NCBI RefSeq assembly: GCF_003265705.1
Contig: NW_020312827.1
Span: 21,696,413-21,760,412 of the forward strand
Direction: 5' to 3'
Length of the DNA: 64,000 bases
From: Callorhinus ursinus
Lineage: Eukaryota > Chordata > Mammalia > Carnivora > Otariidae
The notes beneath the pieces were generated by a model, which was not told the DNA's origin, did no database searches, and saw only the letters and a program-made list of their open reading frames with translations. The position numbers and the translations under genes are program-made. Shown in pieces: positions 47,402 through 57,563 of this stretch; the first letter of the stretch is position 1, and each line of letters begins with the position of its first letter.

Positions 47402-47520
47402 TATTTACATACATACATACATATTTATTTATATGCATATATTTACAGATATATCTACACATAGATGTATTTATATATATACATTTACATACAGATTATG
47501 TATACATATATGAATCAAAT
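47402..47520. repeat. TA/CATA-rich degenerate microsatellite
   Basis: ACATACATACATACATA then runs of TATATA broken by C and G. It belongs to the AT-rich part of the L1MC-like 3' UTR, where such expansions are common. Confidence 0.8.
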
Positions 47521-47635
47521 GTAGTAAAATGTTAACAATTCAGGCATATAAATGAGGTATATATAAGCATTCTTTCCACTTCTTTTATAATTTTCTGTAT
47601 ATTGAAACTATCTCAAAATAAAGTTACCTGCCTCC

Positions 47636-48249
47636 CTGCTAAAAAAGCCATTACACCAAGGCCGCCATTGCCTCCCTGCTCCCCCTTCACATACAACTAT
47701 GCTTTCCCAGGTGAAGAGAGCCACCCTTCCCTGGCTTCAAACATCCCCTGACTCCTGTAGGTCCCTCTCAGTCAACAGTACTCTGTAGGAGCCAGATCTC
47801 TGACTGGCTCAGTCCGCTTTTGGCCACAAACCCCAGGAGTCTTGAGCTTTCCCTCACTTATGAGTTTGCTTTTCTCTTTATGTGTTTTAAATGTCACTGC
47901 TAAGAGTATGTTGAAGCCTGAAATTATGGAACCATTTTGACCAAAAGTTTCATTAGGTGGCTTTAGCAAAAGCTACAATCACTGTTGGACCATTAGCAAC
48001 AAATATTTTGCGTATAACTAAGAATATGCAGAATTCTGATCTTTTGAAGTCATTTCTGTTTTTGAAAATCCAGATTCAGTAAATTTATTGGTTAAGCAGT
48101 ATAATCCATCACCTGGGATGTTACACTATCTATGATTACTGAAGTGACCATGGAACAACTAACAAAAACAAGAACAAGCTGAAAATATTTCATGTATACA
48201 TGATGTTTGATTTTAAAATCTGATGTTAACCCATCTGAAACACATGCAT
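47636..48249. other. Low-copy sequence, nothing recognised
   Basis: 47636-47830 is richer in C than its surroundings but has no repeat or frame I can support. Confidence 0.4.
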
Positions 48250-48600
48250 CATTCACCCGACAAATATTTTGAGTGCTTACTATGTGTAAAGTGGTTCTTG
48301 GGCATGCAATAATAAATCATACTTACCATAGCTCCCAGGACCTTTAATTTTAATAGAAAGGTAAGCTATCAATAGGTAACCAAGATAGACATAAACAGAA
48401 ATGCTCTTAAGAGTTCAAAGAAATGAGAGATGAATTCCACCTCTGAAGGGTTAAAAAAGTCCTCTAAGAAGCAGGCTTTGGGGCCATGTCTTAAAAAATG
48501 GGATCTTTGTAGCTTACGGAACAGGTAGGAGTTTAGACCTGGGACAGGCAGTTTTAGTTAATGGTAGGGCAGCATTAGGAAGGAAATATTCTTATTTCAA
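48250..48600 (-). repeat. L2-type LINE 3' region, antisense
   Basis: 'ATTTTGAGTGCTTACTATGT', 'AGGACCTTTAATTTTAATAG' and 'CCTCTAAGAAGCAGGCTTTG' follow an antisense L2 3' region. Confidence 0.6.
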
Positions 48601-48984
48601 ACAGATGAGTTATAGTGATGTTTGACCATTTTACATGCTCATAATGGCTAGGTTTTTCACCCATTCTTTCCCCTCATTATCTATTTTCTTCTAACTAGCT
48701 TGTGATTTTTAAAAATCTATTTAACTTTAGATTTTCCTTTGCTAGCCTCTTGCATAGCCACGGTTATTAGAGGGTTAGTCATCTGCTACAAGCAAATCCC
48801 AGTCACAGGAGGAAAAAGCAGCAATTTTTGGCGATCATTTTTAATATCAAGCAAGCCCTTTCTAATAAAAAAAGAAAGCCCTTTAAAAATGTTTATTGCC
48901 TCTCAAGGAGACAATGCAATAGTTTTGTGTTTATTTCGGCATCTCCTCCTCTGTAATTACACTTTGTATGCTCTGGCAATGTAG

Positions 48985-49180
48985 CATAATGGACACGTGC
49001 ATTGGAATTCTGCCTATCTGGATACAAATCCTGAGTTTGTGGTATCTTGAGTCTCATGTTTCCCAATTTGCAAAAATGGAGTTATTTCTGTAAACCTTCA
49101 GGCTCATGGAGACAATGAAACAGGTTAAAGGAATTAAGGCATTTTAACTAGTTTGCGTAGGACTTAACCCATAAGTGCCA
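48985..49180 (+). repeat. MIR SINE, sense
   Basis: 'GTAGCATAATGGACACGTGC' is the MIR head, 'TCTGGATACAAATCCTGAGT' the B-box part, and 'GTAGGACTTAACCCATAAGT' near the end the 3' part. Confidence 0.7.
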
Positions 49181-49204
49181 CTGTTGTTTCTCTCACTGCC
49201 TTTG

Positions 49205-49385
49205 TCACGCTCTTCCTTCAGTCTTGTATGCCCTCCTTCTCTTCCCAACCTCTTTCTCTGCTTATGAAAATCCAATTCATCATTCAAGACCAACTGTATC
49301 TTCTATGTGTCCTTCCTTAAATGCCCTGTGGTGATATTTGTTTAAACTTTATTTTGTGCTCCAGCAACATGTGGACTGAACTTCA
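49205..49385 (+). repeat. L2 LINE fragment, sense
   Basis: 'CAATTCATCATTCAAGACCA' followed by 'ATGTGTCCTTCCTTAAATGC' fits the L2 region after ORF2. Confidence 0.6.
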
Positions 49386-49859
49386 ATTCAGCACTTACAG
49401 TGAAGTCGCATCGCTCAGGGCATCGGTTAAAATATCCAACTCAAGGCCCTTGGTAATGATGCTATTGCATCATTTATATTAACAGGCAATGAATGCGATC
49501 AAACCTCAAAGAGTCCATGTCTGTCGGCGAATCCCCTGGAAAGAATGTGTGACTAGATCTCTAGAACTAAGAGATCTCTGTCATGTCTGAGATGTGTCCC
49601 ACTTCTTCAAGTGGTCCAGCAAGTTGCTGGTGATACCAATATCAAGGATGATATTGAGAATTACTTTAGGCCATAAAGAAACACTAGGTAATAAATAGTT
49701 AAAAAAAGATCTTACATATGCAGAACTAGACTTTATGGGCACTTGGAAGTCCTGAGGGTAATTTTGACAGTATACAACTTCTGTCTTATGTGTTCCCTTT
49801 AGAATCAAATGTTGTAAGACATGTCTTCTTTGTATTTCCTTCCTTCATATTTCTTTACC
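49386..49859. other. Low-copy sequence, nothing recognised
   Basis: No repeat or frame I can support. Confidence 0.4.
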
Positions 49860-49960
49860 TCTCTTTAAAACTACATTGTAACCTCTTGAGGATCAGAATT
49901 ATACCTGGAATGTAACACATGTTTAATGAATATTTAACAAAATTAAAATTGAAAGAGGAT
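49860..49960 (+). repeat. L2-type LINE 3' end, sense
   Basis: 'ACATTGTAACCTCTTGAGGA' and 'CACATGTTTAATGAATATTT' match an L2 3' end. It may belong with the fragment at 49205. Confidence 0.55.
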
Positions 49961-50034
49961 ATATTGAAATAAAGTGGTAGAAGAATAAGGCAGAAAGAAA
50001 TCAGCGGGGAACCTGGCGGATGGTAAGCACTTTG

Positions 50035-50275
50035 AACAATCACAGCTAATCTTTTATTAAAGGCATTACTTACATTGTGCCCTTTAATCCAGTCCTATTT
50101 GATAAAAACAGCTGTGACTCCTAACTTACAGAGGAAGAAATTGAAGGTAAGAGAGAGCTTAGGTAACTTGCTTGAGATCATTCACTGGCAAGTGGCAGAG
50201 ACAGGTTTCAAATGTAAGTCTAGAACTGAATCCAGGGCCCACAGTCCTAAATCTTCAGCCATATTATGTTCCAAA
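50035..50275 (-). repeat. MIR SINE, antisense
   Basis: 'CAGAGGAAGAAATTGAAGGT', 'GGTAACTTGCTTGAGATCAT' and 'CAGGGCCCACAGTCCTAAAT' follow antisense MIR in order. Confidence 0.75.
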
Positions 50276-51612
50276 AGTCCATTCCCATCTTTTTTCCCTT
50301 CTAATATAGAAGACTAGAGAATTCTTCCTGCACAATGACAACAATAGTTATTTTCTAACCAACAATAATTCTTTTCTTTCACTGTTCACTAAAGTAAACC
50401 AAGTAAAGTAGACACGGAGCTACTGAAATTTGAAAGACAGACCATATGAGGCACGATTTTATCTTCATTTATGTTGGAAAAATCATACTCAAAATTATGC
50501 AAGAAATTGCATCTAACGGTGTGCTTAGGACCCTGCTTAGGTTGGTGTGCTGTCAGTCCTTCTAGGGAGGTTTAGGGAAGAATCAACCAAGAGCAGATTT
50601 TGTTTCCTCATGGATTTATGGGGATAACTCTTTTTTTACTGCAAAATTATCTCACTTTCAACATTTTATGATTCACATAAGTTAGCTTGATGGAGTAAAA
50701 GCATGGAGATTTCAAGAAGAAATGTTTTTGACAATGGCTTCTCAGGGCGAGTAAGAGTTTTCTCTGTTGCCACAACATATGAATAGACACATAGATGCTC
50801 TCTTGTGAAAGATACTGGTGAAGTGCTTTGCTTAAAGCAAGATAGAAGTTGAAAGAGAGGAAGAGAAGACCAACAGAACCTGGCTCCTTTGAAAATAACT
50901 TGTTGCACAGAGGTTTTTTTGCCCAGGAAAATGTTGGCTTTGGCTGCTCTCTAGTGGTGGGCAGTGAACACTGTCAGCAGTTCTTTCTATAGGGATTCCA
51001 AGTTGAAGGACAAGATGGAAAGATCCAAGTATTTGCTAGGACTCTTAGAGCTGCGTTGTGAAAGAAGGGTGTGCGGACCCACACACGCGCGCGCGCGCAC
51101 ACACACACACACGTGCAAACATCCAGTAGTCCTGGGGGAGAAGGTATGAGAGTAACTTTCTCTGAGTGGGAAATGAGAAAGGAAACAGGAGAATGGAGTC
51201 TTCTACTGAAGCTAAAGAAAGGTGGGGAGGAGAAAGCAAGCTGTGTTCAGAGCCTTAGACTTCTGAAGGCTGTGCCCACCTTCCTCTTTGCATAACTATG
51301 GGAAGTAGCCATAAAAGGACTCAGCTTTCTCACTGATGTCCAATCTGAATTTAAATACTGGTTGTTTCCACAATTGGCATTGTGCTGACTCCAGAATTTC
51401 AGCTGGTGCTTAAGAGCTGGCTTCTTTCACAGCCCTCCAGAAAAGGTGAAGAGAATGGGAACGTAGGTCTTGCCACCTGCTCTACCCCCATCGAGGAAAA
51501 AATACGTGGACTCCTCTTATTCTTTGTTCTTCTTTGTATTACCCAGCAAAAGTGGGGAGAGGAGGCGAAGTAGTGGGCTTCTGGTGCCACTCACCCATTT
51601 TCCCCTATAGCC
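50276..51612. other. Low-copy sequence around the CA/CG tract
   Basis: Apart from the simple repeat at 51079-51113 I recognise nothing. Frames of 60-80 codons on both strands have no domain. Confidence 0.4.
51079..51113. repeat. (CA)(CG)n(CA)n tract with seven CpG steps
   Basis: CACACA leads into a run of alternating CG and then back to CA, all strictly purine-pyrimidine alternating. The CG run is unusual in a CpG-depleted background. Confidence 0.95.
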
Positions 51613-51812
51613 ATTTTTTTTAAAGATTTTATTTATTTATTTGACAGAGAGAGACACAGCGAGAGAGGGAACACAAGCAGGGGGAGTGGGAGAGGGAAAG
51701 GCAGGCTTCCCACTGAGCAGGGAGCCTGATGCGGGGCTCAATCCCAGGGCCCTGGGATCATGACCTGAGCTGAAGGCAGACATTTAACTACTGAGCCACC
51801 CAGGCGCACCCC
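51613..51812 (-). mobile_element. Can-SINE, full length
   Basis: Tail 'AAAGATTTTATTTATTTATT', body 'AACACAAGCAGGGGGAGTGG', head 'GAGCCACCCAGGCGCACC'. A C run follows the head. The target duplication is not clear. Confidence 0.95.
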
Positions 51813-51984
51813 CCCCATATCCAACTAAACTGATGCTTTGTTTCATAAGCTCTTAGAGAGAAGATAATTAAGTAAACCGGTTCGAGGTTTGGTTTTGTTT
51901 ACTTTACTTTGGTCCGTGGTTAACTTATAACTTGCATTTGGTCCTGCCCCTGCACTGATTTTCTATGAACATTTCTGTGATCAC

Positions 51985-52060
51985 TTTATCCCTTCAGATC
52001 TCAGTTACTACATCTGTAAAATGGTAGTGGTAGTAGAAGGAGGTTGGTTGATATTCTAGG
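51985..52060 (+). repeat. MIR SINE fragment, sense
   Basis: 'GATCTCAGTTACTACATCTG' then 'TAAAATGGTAGTGGTAGTAG' is the central MIR block. Confidence 0.6.
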
Positions 52061-53394
52061 CTCCTTTTCTCTCTGATATTCTCTGGATATTATGAATCAT
52101 CAAAGATACCTGTTGAAGATAACCGAGAAAGTATCCTGGGTTATGTGGGAAACCATGTGAGTTGCAGCCAGCTGAGCAATGGTTCATAGAGAGAGGAATA
52201 CTCAGTAGAGAAGGATACCAGGCAAGTGCATAGTGGTGACCTAAAAGCATGTCTTTTCAGAGGAGTAGCAATAAGATCATACATAGTCTTCAGCAGAGTA
52301 AAGATCCTACACAAAAACCCCCTTGGTTCTTCCATTTTCTAGATCTGTTTTTTTTGTGTGTTTGTGTCTCTATATGTGAAGCAAAGTGGAGAATTAAAGC
52401 AATTATTTGGATTATTCAAGCAGAAAGAAAGTCCACAACACCCACATAGGCTGCAATTGTCTAGACATTTCAGGCAGAAGTAGAGCTTGAGACCAAATTA
52501 TCAGGATGGTTCTTCTGAAAAACAGCAATGCTAATTGCATGACACATTCAATGTAGTATCACAGACGAGAGACAAGAGAACAAAAGTCTTGCTTGACACG
52601 AATAAAAAGAGTGTGGTTTGAAAGTATTCCCCATCAGTTAAAAGTTGGTAGAAAAAAATAAAGGTAGTGACATGACTAGTGCTAAAATGAGTTGTGGAGT
52701 GCAAAAGAAGGCTTTTACAAATATGCCTGGGGAAATAGAGAGATGAGGGAAATTAGGGCTGCTAATCAGAGACAATGGGTATGAAATTGATGATGATTCT
52801 AAGATGGCCGAGAGAGCAAACTCTTTCTTTGAATCTAGTTTTAACAGGAAAAATGAAGCCAACAAATTTGGACTATTAGGATATAATGAAAACCTTGCCA
52901 AATAGCTATTGGCAACAATCAGGTGAGGGAATACAGAACTTGGAAAATTTGCACATTTATAAATCAGCTAGACAGGCACCTGAGATTATTAAGGGAATTG
53001 GCTGATACAAAGTACTTACTAAATAGCTCACACTTACTTTTTAAAAAGAAAAAAAAAACTATATATTAAAAAAAAGAATACCACAGATTTCTCTTTCCGA
53101 AAGTTGTATTATTTCCTGAAAGAGCATTCCTATAAATCTGAAGTTCAAATAGTAAACATAGAATGAACTAAATATCATTTATTTGTATTTAAACCATAGC
53201 TCCCTTTATAACCAATCCAGTTAAGGGGTAAATACTTTAATAATAATTAGTGAAAACTAGAATAACAATAAAAATAAGGAAAACCAAATAATACAGAACA
53301 TGAGTGACCTGGATGTATTATAATCAATCAACATTAGAATCCAGGAGGCCAGTGCCTTGTCAAATGAGGCTGGAAGAATTTCACAATGTGATGT
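52061..53394. other. Low-copy sequence, nothing recognised
   Basis: No repeat body and no credible frame. Confidence 0.4.
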
Positions 53395-53475
53395 AATGGA
53401 AAGAGCATTTTTTTTTTTATTAGCTGTGACCCTGACCAATTTACTTAACCTCTCTCTGTCATAGCATTGGTACCT
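53395..53475 (+). repeat. MIR SINE fragment, sense
   Basis: 'GCTGTGACCCTGACCAATTT' then 'ACTTAACCTCTCTCTGTCAT' is the MIR core. Confidence 0.7.
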
Positions 53476-53654
53476 TTTGACAGGCCATGAAATTCCCTAT
53501 TTTCCTGAGGTTCAGATGAGCATATAGTATGAGTACAATATCTAAAATTGGTCTGGCCCTTTGCAACTATTACTTCCCTTATCTTTCCATTAAAAATCAA
53601 CTGCCTTGGCTTTTAGTAGATGAAATTTAGAGATTTTCTGTACAGTACTCCAGT

Positions 53655-53845
53655 TAATTGTAGAAAGGCACTTTAGAAATAATCTGGGCCAAATATCCTA
53701 TTTTGTAGATGAAGAAATTGAGGCTAAGAGATACATCATGGCCTACTGAAAGTCATGTAGACAGTTCATTTCAGTTGGGGCCAGGACACGGGATCCAAAC
53801 TCTCATTCTCAAACTTTCTTTCTCTTGTCATGATGCAGTGATCCA
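53655..53845 (-). repeat. MIR-type SINE, antisense
   Basis: 'TTTTGTAGATGAAGAAATTG' then 'AGGCTAAGAGATACATCATG' and 'GGATCCAAACTCTCATTCTC' follow an antisense MIR. The young L1 begins shortly after. Confidence 0.65.
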
Positions 53846-53864
53846 TCACAATGACATTGCAGAG

Positions 53865-54296
53865 AAAGAAGAGATCTTCAGTTTGTTTCCTAGAGTGGTG
53901 GGAAGTGGGAGGGATGGGGTGGCTGGGTGATAGACATTGGGGAGGGTATGTGCTATGATGAGCACTGTGAGCTGTGTAAGTCTGTTGAATCACAGACCTG
54001 TACCTCTGAAACAAACAATACATTACATGTTTAAAAAAAAAAAGAACATAGTAGGAAGGGAAAAATGAAGGGGGAAATCGGAAGGGGAGACGAACCATGA
54101 GAGACTATGGACTCTGAAAAACAAGCTGAGGGTTCTAGAGGGGAGGGGGGTGGGGGGTTGTGTTAGCCTGGTGATGGGTATTAAGCATGGAGCACTGGGT
54201 GTTATGCGCAAACAATGAATCATGGAACACTACATCGAAAACAAATGATGTAATGTATGGCAATTAACATAACATAATTTTAAAAAAGAAGAGATC
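53865..54296 (+). mobile_element. Young carnivore L1 3' UTR, 12-bp target duplication
   Basis: The insert (53877-54284) contains 'GGATGGGGTGGCTGGGTGAT', 'GAATCACAGACCTGTACCTC', an internal A run at 54032-54042, then 'GACGAACCATGAGAGACTAT', a G-rich tract and 'GAATCATGGAACACTACATC'. AAAGAAGAGATC is repeated exactly at 53865-53876 and 54285-54296. It is 5'-truncated, with only the last ~400 bp of L1. The low divergence suggests a recent insertion. Confidence 0.95.
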
Positions 54297-54454
54297 CTAG
54301 GGAGAAAGAACATTTTAGAGAATAACTTCTTCACATATGAAGTACTCTGAAACATATAAGAGAGGTCAAAGGTGGAAAAGGTAATTTGGAGCCCTGGGAA
54401 TCCCAGGAAATGATTCTTAGTTGTAACAGTATTGGTACACCAAAAATATCCATT

Positions 54455-55040
54455 TAGAATCACAAAACTTGAGGATGGAGAAGAACCTTAGAAATCATTT
54501 AACACTGCCATTACTTCCAGAAGGCCCTTACTAATATTCTGTGCAAAGGGTTCTCCAATTCCTGATTAATTATCCCACCTGTGATAAAAAGCTTATTACC
54601 TGTCAAGACACTCCATTCCATCTTTGGGCAACTCTGCTTACATAAAGCTCTTCTTTTTGACTAGCAATATCTTCCTGCTTAGCTAAATGCTTTAACTACT
54701 GACCTTTGGTTTTTATTTTAACTCAGTGGTTACCTAACCAATCTAAACTTTTCTCGTATGACCGTCTCTCAAATCCTTGGAGACACTCATCCTATTGCCC
54801 TAATGTTACTTCCCCAGTTTAATTATTCTTAATTCCTCAGGTGATTTGATTTCAGTTATCCTCATTATTCTGGTTGTTTTCTTGGAGTTCAGAGCCCCAA
54901 ATTGAAAATAAGCTTCCTAGTATAGTTTACTCCGTGTGCACACCCAGAACACCCACATTGGCCATCATTTGCCTTCTGCTTGAGCTGATATGACCCAAGA
55001 TTCCATCAGTTTCCCAAAGAAGGCCTGCAGTAGAACATCG
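54455..55040 (-). repeat. Probable CR1/L3 LINE 3' region, antisense
   Basis: 'GGATGGAGAAGAACCTTAGA', 'CATTCCATCTTTGGGCAACT', 'GGAGACACTCATCCTATTGC' and 'GACCCAAGATTCCATCAGTT' follow, in order, the antisense of the mammalian CR1/L3 3' region as I recall it. Very old and diverged. Confidence 0.5.
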
Positions 55041-55131
55041 ATCTTGTGAAGTGTGTAAGAATTGGGTTCTGTGTTCACGTGGGCCTGGGAAACACTGCAC
55101 CGGCCTTCTGTTGGAGATTACCCATGTACAG

Positions 55132-55366
55132 AAGCATTTTATTTTATTTTATTATTTTATTTTTTTAAAAGATTTTATTCATTTATTTGACAGAGAGAGA
55201 CAGTGAGAGCAGGAACACAAGCAGGGGGAGTGGGAGAGGGAGAAGCAGGCTTCCCGCTGAGCAGGGAGCCCGATGTGGGACTCAATCCCAGGACCCTGGG
55301 ATCATGACCTGAGCCGAAGGCAGACGCTTAACGACTGAGCCACACGGGCACCCATGGAGCATTTTA
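55132..55366 (-). mobile_element. Can-SINE, full length, short target duplication
   Basis: The body is at about 55142-55354: tail 'AAAAGATTTTATTCATTTAT', body 'GGAACACAAGCAGGGGGAGT', head 'GACTGAGCCACACGGGCACC'. AGCATTTTA occurs at 55133-55141 and 55358-55366. Confidence 0.93.
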
Positions 55367-55469
55367 AAGACTGAGAAATTCTGCAGTTAAAAAAAAAAAA
55401 ATCCAAATTTGTTTAGCACAGTATTTCCCAAGCATATTTAGTAACAGAAATTTTGTCAGTTTTTTTTTT

Positions 55470-55637
55470 AAAGATTTTATTTATTTATTCATGAGAGACA
55501 GAGAGAGAGAGAGAAGCAGAGGGAGAAGCAGGCTCCCCACTGAGCAGGGAGACCGATGCGGGACTCGATCCCAGGACTCTGGGATCATGACCTGAGCCGA
55601 AGGCAGATGCTTAACCATCTGAGCCACCCAGGCGCCC
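55470..55637 (-). mobile_element. Can-SINE, shorter subtype with dog-like tail
   Basis: The tail end reads 'TTTATTTATTCATGAGAGAC' and the body 'GAAGCAGAGGGAGAAGCAGG', as in canid SINEC copies, whereas the neighbours have 'TTTGACAGAGAGAGACA'. The head 'GAGCCACCCAGGCGCCC' is intact and is followed at once by a run of about 19 T. It is about 20 bp shorter than the others. Confidence 0.93.
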
Positions 55638-56119
55638 TTTTTTTTTTTTTTTTTTTAAAGACTGTCGGTTTTATTTTTTTATACAACATTTGGAAAAGTT
55701 TTTTTTTTCTTTTTTTAATGATGTGGAAAATTTCAAACCTATGCAAAGGTAGAGATAATTGAATAATGAACCCTATGTATCCATGATTTAGATAGAATTG
55801 TGACCAATTTGTGATCAGTTTTGTTCAAACATACCCCCATTCACATCCCTCTCCTGGACTACTAATGTAAGTTCCAGACAAACATATAACTTTATCTTTA
55901 AATATTTTAGTTGGTTGCTGTAATAAGTGATGAGTACTCTGCTTTTACACATAACTAAATTGCCACTATCACACAATAAAAAGCCAGGAATTCCTCAATA
56001 TCATCAAATATCCAGTGTTTACATTTCCCCAAATATAATTTTTTGGGTCAATTTGTTATTGAATCAGGATTCCAATAAGGCTCAGCCTATACATTGTGAC
56101 TAGTTGATACATTTCTTTA

Positions 56120-57563
56120 AATATATAGTTGCAGACTGTGAGGTAGAGACAGAACCAAGATGGTGGAATAGGAGGCCCCTGAATTTCCCTCCTCCCATGG
56201 ACACAATGAATAGACAGCTACGTAAGAAACAATCGTCTCTGAGAGAAATCCACGCTCTAGCTGAGTGACTCCTACACATCAGGTAATTGAGAAAATATTC
56301 ATATTAAAATCAGTAGAAAAAGGCAACCTATGGGAAAGGAGAAAATATCTGCAAACCGCTCTCTAATAAAGGGTTATTATTGGAACTACACAAGGAACTC
56401 ATCAACTCAATAGCAAAAACTCAATCAATCAATTAATTAAAACAATTTGAAATGGGCAAAGGACCCAAATAGAAATTTTTCTAAAGAAGAAATACAAATT
56501 ACAAATGGCCAATAGACACATGAAAAGATGCTCAATAGCAACAGGGAAATGCAAATCAAAACAATAAGATGTCACCTCACAACTGTAGGATATCTATTAT
56601 GAAAAAGACACGAAATAACAAATGCTCCAAGGATGTGGAGGAAAGGGAACACTTGTGCCCTGTTGGTGGGAGTGTAAACTGGTATAGCATCACTACAGAA
56701 AATAGTATGAAGGTTCCTTAAGAAATTAAACATAGAACTACCACGGGGTCTAGCTAGCAATCCCACCTCTGGGTATATGTCCAAAGGAAACAAAATCATT
56801 ACCATGAAGGGATATCTGTACTCCTGTGTTTTTTGTAGCATTATTTACAATAGCCAAAATATGGAAACAACCTAAATATCCATTGGTGGATGAATATATA
56901 AAGGAACTGTGGTGTCTGGATATATATATACATGTGCAGTTAGATCTATAATCTATCTATCTATACGCACACATACACATATACAATGGAACGTTATTCA
57001 GCCTCAAAACAGAAAGAAATTTGCCATTTGCAACAATACGGATGAATCTGTAGGCAGTATGCTAAATGAGATCAATCAGAAGGAGAAAGATAGGTACTGC
57101 ATGGTATCACTTCTATGTGGAATCTAAAAAAGGAAAGTCAAACTCAAAAAAAACCAGAGAGTAAAAAAGTGGTTGCCAGGGGCTGGGGTATGTGGAAAAT
57201 AGAGAGGCTGGTAAAGGATACAAGCTTTCCATTATAAGATGAATAAGGTCTGAGGATCTGATGTATAACATCAGATTAGCTGTATTTGACAGTTCTGTTA
57301 CATAATAGGAATTAATTTGCTAGGAGGATAGAACTTAAGTGTTCTCACCAAAATAAATAAATAAATAATAATAAAATAAAAAGATAAATATGTGAGGTAA
57401 CGGATGTGTTAATTAACTCAGTGGTTGGGATCCTTTCACAGAGTAGATGTAAGTCAAACCACCATGCTGTACATTTTAAAAATATCACAATTTCATTTGT
57501 GAAAAAAAGAATAATGCAGAACCTCATTCATGACATAAAAAATAGGAACGAATATGTAGTTGC
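56120..57563 (+). mobile_element. Internally deleted L1MA-like element, 13-bp target duplication
   Basis: The insert starts with L1 5' UTR landmarks (ACCAAGATGGTGGAATAGGA at 56155, 'CTCCTACACATCAGGTAATT' at 56269). At about 56316-56324 it jumps straight to the C-terminal part of ORF2 ('GGCAACCTATGGGAAAGGAG'), continuing through 'AAAATATGGAAACAACCTAA' and 'GGAACGTTATTCAGCCTC' into the 3' UTR ('GTTGCCAGGGGCTGGGGTAT', 'ACCATGCTGTACATTTTAAA'). The bulk of the L1 is missing. AATATATAGTTGC at 56120-56132 and AATATGTAGTTGC at 57551-57563 are the target duplication (12 of 13). The host L1 3' UTR continues on each side. Confidence 0.85.
57352..57384. repeat. AAAT/AAT-rich simple repeat in L1 3' UTR
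   Basis: AATAAATAAATAAATAATAATAAAATAAAA-type sequence within the L1MA-like 3' UTR. Confidence 0.8.

Larger units (their letters stand above)
46850..47635 (+). repeat. L1MC-like 3' UTR, sense, split by SINE
   Basis: 'AATCTAATTATGAGGAAACA', 'CAGACAACCATAAATTGAGA', 'ACTGTGGTTATGGAAATGCA', 'AATGTAGTAAAATGTTAACA' and 'GAAACTATCTCAAAATAAAG' trace the 3' UTR of an L1MC/L1MD-type element to its end. A truncated Can-SINE and an AT-rich tract (47402-47520) lie inside. Confidence 0.75.

Noticed and set aside
56269..56325. Spliced L1 RNA as the source of the internally deleted L1
   Set aside because: The donor-like CAGGTAATT is retained in the copy and the junction lies about 35-40 bp further on, so splicing at this donor is not supported.
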